Part shown: one piece after another, positions 58,104 through 64,000 of the stretch
Layout of the letters: each line of letters begins with the position of its first letter
Numbering within the stretch: the first letter of the stretch is position 1
NCBI GenBank assembly: GCA_024449915.1
Contig: JAMZAV010000071.1
Coordinates: 682,001-746,000 of the forward strand
Source of the DNA: Sweltsa coloradensis
Lineage: Eukaryota; Arthropoda; Insecta; Plecoptera; Chloroperlidae
Length of the DNA stretch: 64,000 nucleotides
Reading direction: 5' to 3'
Notes under the pieces: model-generated
Database searches by the model: none
What the model saw: the letters and a program-made list of their open reading frames with translations, nothing else
Told to the model about the DNA's origin: nothing
Program-made: the position numbers and the translations under genes

Positions 58104-58973
58104 GTAAAAACGCCCGCCATGGGAATTCCCGGGTCAAGATGCATGGGTACCAAATGAACAAGAGAAGTTCAAGAGATTACATAACAGTCCTCTGTGTCTG
58201 TACCTTAGGATATCAAGTTAATTTCCAGACTACTCTGAAAGTCATCTTTTAGATATGATTGTGAGTCTATAAAGTTTTTTTGACTTGAGCAATTAAAGGT
58301 GGGATGACATGCAAAACTTAGTTTCCTTCTTTTGTACTATAGGTTTAACAGAAATTACATTACAGTTAAGTACTATGAATCTGTCTAAAACTCTATGCCT
58401 TTATATATAACTGTATTACTAAAGATGTTGATTTTTTGTTGTGGCAATAATAGGGTTGAGAATGGGAAAAATTCAATTTAATTTGGTAGATATAAAATCT
58501 TTTACAATAATGTGTTCGATTCATAAACAGTAAAAATGTAACTCTTTCATCAGTTATAGAGATGATTCAAAAGATCTTGTTGTAACACGGAAATATGTTG
58601 AATAATCTTTTTTTTAAAGAGTTATTTCCACTAAAGTGTTTTAAATATGCTAAATAATGTGGCACACCTTGAAACTTAGTCTATGCATAGTATGTCACAA
58701 CACAACAGCAAATAGTGTGTTAAAAACTAAGTTTTCCTTTCGTTAGTATAAATTACTTTGAAACACAGTTCTGACTGCCGAGTTCATGACATAAAGTTTA
58801 GAACAAAATTAACCTAATAGTTGGAATGCAGCGTTACTTATGGCCTTGTAGCTGGCCTTGTAGTATAGCCATGGCTAGGTCTCATCTACAAGAGTGCTTA
58901 ACATTTCTTTCATGGTCATCCAAACGTTTCCATTCCGCAATCGTTCTAACAAGTGTATCTTTGTTTGTTTCAG
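58104..58973 (+). other. Region where the repeat IV core exon should be
   Basis: Read in all + frames, nothing resembles GxGTxDxxLIRIIVSRxExDL. The sequence is AT-rich except for the first ~50 bp, which hold clustered six-base restriction sites (NcoI, EcoRI, SmaI, NsiI, KpnI). Confidence 0.6.
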
Positions 58974-59024
58974 TCTGACTGTTCGGGAGACTACAAACGG
59001 TTACTAATTGCTCTGGTCAATTAA
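58974..59024 (+). CDS. AnxB9: Annexin, C-terminal exon
   Basis: Acceptor TTTGTTTGTTTCAG before 58974; phase 0. Encodes SDCSGDYKRLLIALVN and stops at 59022-59024. This is the end of annexin repeat IV (xDTSGDYKKxLLALV). The phase agrees with both the exon at 58042 and with the expected missing exon. Confidence 0.9.
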   Translation, partial: SDCSGDYKRLLIALVN

Positions 59025-60690
59025 AAACTCCACACCACATAAGATATTTGTTGTCTAACTGTGGGTTTCAATTTAATTTGCTAGAACAGGTATAGATGTG
59101 CCTTCTGCTTTGAGTGGACTTTACGCACATTTCACTGGTGCTGGTTCTATTCCAAGCTGGTGCAATTCATAATATTAATGAGGCAGCTTTGTGTGTAAAG
59201 GTTATATAACTGGAGCATTTATATTTTATCTAAATGTATTGAACGCTGGCCTTAGATTAATGTGCTTGGTAAAAGCACTTATTTAATAATATGTATTATT
59301 TACATTAAATATAAGCATACCTATGTATTTTAAGTATACTCACTTTATGAAGTCAGGAATAATGCTCCTTTCAATCTACATTGCAAAATATAGAATCATA
59401 AAGAGTGCAGCTATGCAGTATTTCATATAATTGCAGGGATGCATATTTTTAAAAGGCTAAAGCCTCCTTCAAATATTTAGAATTTGAAGGAACAACACAT
59501 TAGACCTAGATTATTTGTACTGCAAAGGAAAATATATCTAGCATTATGTAGTATGTTCTTGGATGACATGATAGATTTACACCTACAATAATTGATTCCA
59601 ACCATGAAATATTATAATATGGCTTCTTGAATAGGTATTTGAAGATATTCAGAAGTATTGCTATTTTTAAAACATAAAAATATATTATATATATTTCATG
59701 CACCTAAGTATTTCATGCACCTTCGTTTACTATTGAAAGTAAGTTACTGCCTACACATTCTCAGCCCCAAACTATGAATATGATCCATTGTTATAAATTG
59801 AAAAGCTACAAAGTCAGCAACGGCTGTAGATGATGGAACAAGCATTCCCATTAAATGTAGGTTTTAATCAACGTTGTACTAATATTTTTACTTGGGATTA
59901 TGTAATAGATTTCTTTTAATTAAGTTTTAAAAATATACATCTAAAACATAATGTACTTGAAAATTATTCAATTGCCATTTTGCCTTTGCAAAGGCAGCTA
60001 ATTATTTATCATTTATTTTGAGAAAAGTTTGATTAACAATACCAAAGAGTCCTGATTAGTTTGGTGTTTTGGAAATATTAATAATCCGTTAACTTAATTG
60101 CTAGGTTGTGCCTTTCTTAGAGTTGTGCAAAAAGCTTTGTGCTTAGATATGTTGAAACTTGAGTGATTAGGCCTACATTACACTTTGCTTTTGGAAGATG
60201 ATTATTACCAATTATTATCAATTGATGGAAGGTTACAATATTATGTATTTCACTAGTAAATTGACATATTATTTTATAAAATGGTGTAGTTGGAATAGAA
60301 TAAAGCCTTTTGCATGAAAACAGCTCAACTGGTATTTAGGATGTTGTTATGCAGTGACATATTTTTATTATACCAAATACAGTATTGTAGTCATGCACTA
60401 TTTGAAAGACTTAACTACCGCATGTGGCTTCTTTGATTTTTCAATGCCTACAAAAATTACCATCTATTATATTATATTATATTATGACTATTTTATGAAA
60501 AAGATACGATATTATTATTGCATTCATATAATCATATTCATATTAGACCAAGAGTTGTGTTAAATAAAAAATTATGAAACTCCAAACATTGTTTTCTCTG
60601 CTTCTTCATTGTTAGCTGTGCCAGTGCCACTCCCATTCAACAGACTTCAACAAACAAGCGTTATAGCATTAGTTTTCTAGTTTATTTGGA
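59025..60690 (+). other. Annexin 3' UTR and flank
   Basis: AT-rich. AATAAA at 60299-60304 and 60563-60568 are candidate polyadenylation signals. No other gene seen. Confidence 0.45.
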
Positions 60691-61085
60691 TTAAAGGCGC
60701 GTCAACCGTTAAGTCATAATTCGCTAATCGCTACTCTAGTCCCGGGGAATGTGGGGAGGAAAGTCCCATGCTGGTCAGAACCAACCAGGGATAAAGGACG
60801 AGAAAAAGGGGGTTCTCACGTCGTGGTCGTCATCGTCTTTGTCTTTGTCGTCGTCGTCGTCTTCGGGGTGGTCGTCAAGGGGAAGGGGAGGTATCTCCGA
60901 CGACGATTACCAGAGCTCGCCTCTAATTTCGGGGAGTAAAATACTTCCTTACACACTAGCTGTGATGTTTGCGAGATGGACTTTTTCTCTGGAATCGCAT
61001 TTTAAGGTTAGCAGAGCAGATGCTCTGGTCCAAATTCTACCCAGGGCCTATTATGTGGGCATTGTAAATAGTAGTGATTTTTTTA
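60690..61085. mobile_element. Family B internal fragment, copy 2
   Basis: GGCGCGTCAACCGTTAAG, GTGGGGAGGAAAG, CTCCGACGACGATTACCAGAG and GATGTTTGCGAGATGGACT match, in the same order, the interior of the element at 35165-35500. A GTC/TCG microsatellite lies at about 60827-60860. The terminal CTAG end is not present. Confidence 0.6.
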
Positions 61086-61480
61086 TTTAGCTTTTGTTAA
61101 TAAATTACACTGAGAAATGCATATAAAGTACAAGCATATAATCTAAAGAACATATTATACATAAATACCAATTCCATACATACCGACTCATAATAATAAT
61201 TAGGTTAGTACAAGTTTCCCCGTTGGGGGGGGGGGGGGATTTGTACAGCGACTCTGGTAGCGTTGAGTGACTAATATACGCTGGTAGTACCAAAAAAGAT
61301 GACCAGTCGTCCACTGTAAAAATCTCGTTGATGGAGGTGTCGGGTAAGAATAGAGATATCAAAATAAAAATACGTTCTGTTCGAACATGCAAATCTCAAT
61401 GTTGAGAAGTGGCCGGGTTTTATTATATGTCACGTTTGTTTCACGCTAGCCCTGCCCGCCTGACCATTGATATTAAACCC
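61085..61480. other. AT-rich stretch with a G run
   Basis: A G run lies at about 61226-61238. No coding features recognised. Confidence 0.4.
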
Positions 61481-61484
61481 CTAT

Positions 61485-61624
61485 CCTATATAATTGGCTA
61501 GACCAGCAGTCGGTGGTCCACTTCCGGTACAATTAGAAGCCATCTTAAAATGACAGTTTACATGTTAATCAAATGGGAGCGATTTGTGGCCAAATAGTTC
61601 TCAAGATTGCCGCCAGGTTGACAG
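61485..61624 (+). promoter_or_regulatory. Possible promoter and first exon of a downstream gene
   Basis: CTATATAATT at about 61487 (TATA-like), CACTTCCGGT at about 61520 (ETS-like), GAAGCCATCTTAAAATG (YY1-like core at a start codon), and a strong donor GACAG|GTAAGC at 61625. A second GCCATCTTGAAATG lies at about 61791. The ATG opens only a 15-codon frame, so the exon may be untranslated. Inferred from motifs alone. Confidence 0.3.
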
Positions 61625-62711
61625 GTAAGCATACTAGCCTTTAACACCAAATGATTACTAAATTCCCTTATGCAATCACTTCGTATTGTTTCTTTTGTTT
61701 AATACCATGCTGCACAAGCTAAAACCATATCAAACAATCCAGTAAAATACTTTATTGCATTAAAAAAGCATAAATTAAAACACCAAATCGCCATCTTGAA
61801 ATGGGCCGGTTGAGTCTTCAATTTGCTACGCTCGCGCCTGTGCGGAGGTATAGGAGACTGCTAATCTAGCGCGCCTGACATACTACCACTGCTGCTGACA
61901 TACTTTCGAAAATCTTCCATCAAGTAAGACCAAACGGTCGTTCCGGGCAACTAGCCTCGAACGTGCGACATCACACTCCGGGTCCGTATCCCTCACATCG
62001 ACAACTACAACTCCCACCACATCACAGCGTTGATATCACGTTTCAACTCACTTCAAAGACACACATTCGAACTTTCAACGAGAGCGCAACATTAAGAATA
62101 AAACAATAATATTATAGATGACGATTTTATTTCTTGACGTTGAGATCGATTGACGCTGAGAAATTGTTTTTGAATTATATAATACTCTTATGTAATAATA
62201 ATCCTTCTTGCAACACAGAATAACAAACGAGTAAAATTAACATTAAAAATGTAAAAGAAGAAAGCAGTTTACTAATATAAATGATTCCTAAAAATATGTA
62301 TTGACCAGAGCAATATACAATTATTACTACGTCGTACCGTAATCCACTTGAGAGACAAAATCTTATTCTGAACGATTCTAAGAATCCTTGGATCTTCACT
62401 CTTACACCAATCATTTCCCGTATAGCATCAATTTTATTTAAATAATGAATGGTCGCTATCATAACAAATTCCCCATTTTTCGAGGTCAACTTCCTTCGCT
62501 TGTCCCTTGTGATCTTCGAATCGCACCGTTAGATTCAGTTTTATTTTACTGTGTAACAGTCCAATTTTTATTTCAATTGTCCCATCACAATTCTCAACCA
62601 AGATAACAAGGCCACTCTAACCCTCTATCTTTCTCTTTGACGCAGTAAAATCCTTCGTAAAATTATAAAACTCCCAACAGAATTTGAACATAATCGTTGT
62701 TGAAACGCATC
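61625..62711. other. AT-rich flank with no recognised gene
   Basis: The only longer ORF (62175-62489, minus) is AT-rich and shows no family motif. Confidence 0.4.
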
Positions 62712-63072
62712 CAGTGGCGGATACAGGATACGATGGGGTGATCCCCCCCCCCCCCTTTGAGGTTAAGTTTCTGATTTCGTAGCCAATTATTACCGTCACC
62801 TTTTAGTTTTATGCCATTTTCAGCGTGTTTTTGGGCCTTTGAAAGTTGCAAATTCGCAATTCTTCAACGATACGCACTGCCACTGGCTAGAACTTTCAAT
62901 CTGACCCTGGACTGGTTTTGCAAACCCGAACTCCCCCCCCCCCCGTCCCCCCGCGGATACGCAAATGCTTCCAAGTTCGTTTTCGTTCTAAAATAATTAT
63001 CTAAAAATCTTGGAAAAATCAACCCCCCCCCCTCTCCCCCATGAATCAGGGCTAAATCTAAGTCCGCCACTG
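62712..63072. mobile_element. hAT-type MITE with three C runs
   Basis: Tips CAGTGGCGGAT and (complement) CAGTGGCGGACTTAG. The flanks AACGCATC (62704-62711) and AACACATC (63073-63080) agree at 7 of 8 bases. C runs lie near 62745, 62934 and 63023. No ORF. Confidence 0.75.
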
Positions 63073-63412
63073 AACACATCGAGAATTTGCTTTTTTTGGG
63101 CGAAAGAGATCAACAATCGAGAGATGCTTAAGCTTTCCACAAGAGGACATCCAAGTAAACGGTGAACTCGGCTCCGACATAATATCACCAAGATAATAAG
63201 ATAAAAAAATTTGTTTTGTCAGTACAACAGCCAATCAGGTTAGGTATTGTATTGATCAGTATCAGGGATTTTAATTAAAATAATTAAAAGTTGAACATAA
63301 TAAATAACTAATAAAAGCAAAAAATAACAAAAATAAAAATAATACAATCAATATTTTACTATAATGGATAAACCGGCAACCAGGCTCGTAGGAAGGGAGG
63401 GGGAGGGATGCC

Positions 63413-63437
63413 GCCGCCCCCCCCCCCCCCCCCCCCA
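63413..63437. repeat. C homopolymer run
   Basis: About 19 consecutive C after CCGCCG, then ACCC. A candidate G-quadruplex on the minus strand. Confidence 0.8.
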
Positions 63438-63597
63438 CCCGAAAAAGAGTCTACGCGCCTGCCGGCAACCGGTCAAGGGGGCCATACCAGAAATATGCAT
63501 TGGACCACCTCCACCTATGTCGGATTAGATTGTGGAGTTGTGGCACATACATTAAGGGGAACATATTTTTCGAAAATTCGAATTATACTAGGAAAAC

Positions 63598-64000
63598 GCT
63601 TAAGTCCCGCCGCGTTGTTGGATGAGCGTAATTGGTGCATTGAGCAGCCATGTGTTATGCGAATTTTTTGTTGTTCTGTGGCAAAATCATTACATAATTG
63701 AAATTTTTTAAATTAAATTAAATTAAATTAAAAATTAACTTTAATTTTTTAAAAATTAATTGAAATTGTTAAAAAAAGAAAAAAAGCGTAAAATTGCGAT
63801 TTTTATAAGAAATAACTTCTCGATTGCGCTCAAATTTAACACTTATCTATTAATTCATAAAATAAGGGTTCTGTGAAAAAATCATTACAATCGGATAAAA
63901 CATGTAGGTGATATAAGTCAAAGAATTGTTTAAAAAAAGAAAAAACCTGTAAAATTTCGATTTTTATGATAAATATTTTTTCAATTGCGCTCAAATTTCA
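63598..64000 (+). mobile_element. Helentron/HINE-like element A2, cut by the window edge
   Basis: Starts CTAGGAAAACGCTTAAGTCC, then GTTGTTGGATGAGC. The interior (GCGTAAAATTGCGATTTTTA, CAATCGGATAAAACATG, GATATAAGTCAAAGAATTG) is the reverse of the content of 23135-24013. The far end lies beyond the window. Confidence 0.7.

Larger units (their letters stand above)
39499..59024 (+). other. AnxB9: Gene span: AnxB9-like annexin
   Basis: Coding exons: 39527-39556, 45246-45627, 45719-45798, 56904-57150, 58042-58103 and 58974-59024. Phases match at every junction, giving a 283-residue product. Arthropod annexin B9/IX is about 324 residues; the shortfall equals the core of repeat IV (about 41-43 codons), which would normally be a separate exon between the last two. 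Annexins bind Ca2+ and acidic phospholipids at membranes. The protein starts MGSRQYYPVQ, like the QYYP start of insect annexin IX. Confidence 0.88.

Noticed and set aside
58104..58157. Readthrough annexin terminus AVKTPAMGIPGSRCMGTK as the main form
   Set aside because: It would drop the conserved final exon that still has a good acceptor and matching phase; kept only as a possible alternative.

Overview
This is a 64 kb piece of animal nuclear DNA. Short GC-rich coding exons with consensus GT..AG splice sites sit in long AT-rich introns packed with transposon debris. The gene content suggests an arthropod: a Sidestep-type immunoglobulin-superfamily receptor and an annexin with the arthropod AnxB9/annexin IX N-terminus. 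The scattered TAGGCCTA-type motif and the repeat load fit a marine crustacean, but the species cannot be told from the sequence.

Three multi-exon genes lie on the + strand. I rebuilt each by checking that exon phases match across introns. (1) About 1-16.4 kb: the 3' part of a Sidestep-like receptor, with two FN3 exons, a transmembrane exon, a tyrosine-motif tail and two alternative C-termini. The Ig-domain exons must lie upstream of the window. (2) 21.8-33.9 kb: a three-exon gene predicted to encode 293 residues, with an N-terminal coiled coil. Its layout and length resemble the inner-kinetochore protein CENP-P; this is a tentative call. (3) About 38.6-60.6 kb: an AnxB9-like annexin with a probable TATA/CCAAT promoter, a short first coding exon and repeats I-III complete. 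The core exon of repeat IV cannot be found. A possible promoter and first exon of a fourth gene lies near 61.5 kb.

Between and inside the genes: a foldback element at the left edge; a 12-copy array of about 234 bp in a receptor intron; tRNA-derived SINE heads; two LINE reverse-transcriptase remnants; and stacked hAT-type elements at 26.5-31.7 kb, several with intact 8-bp target duplications and nested up to three deep. There is also a 1.4 kb near-palindrome, and a GACGTG-rich minisatellite that runs into an annexin splice acceptor. At least eight copies of a Helentron/HINE-like non-autonomous family are present. They have subterminal inverted repeats and a common 3' end (hairpin, then TTTTCCTAG followed by T).

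The three genes have no visible functional link; they are neighbours on the same strand. The observations most worth follow-up are the receptor's splice donor that overlaps its stop codon, its ITIM/ITSM-like tail, the CENP-P-like gene, the missing annexin exon, and the two Helentron-like families that share one terminal grammar.
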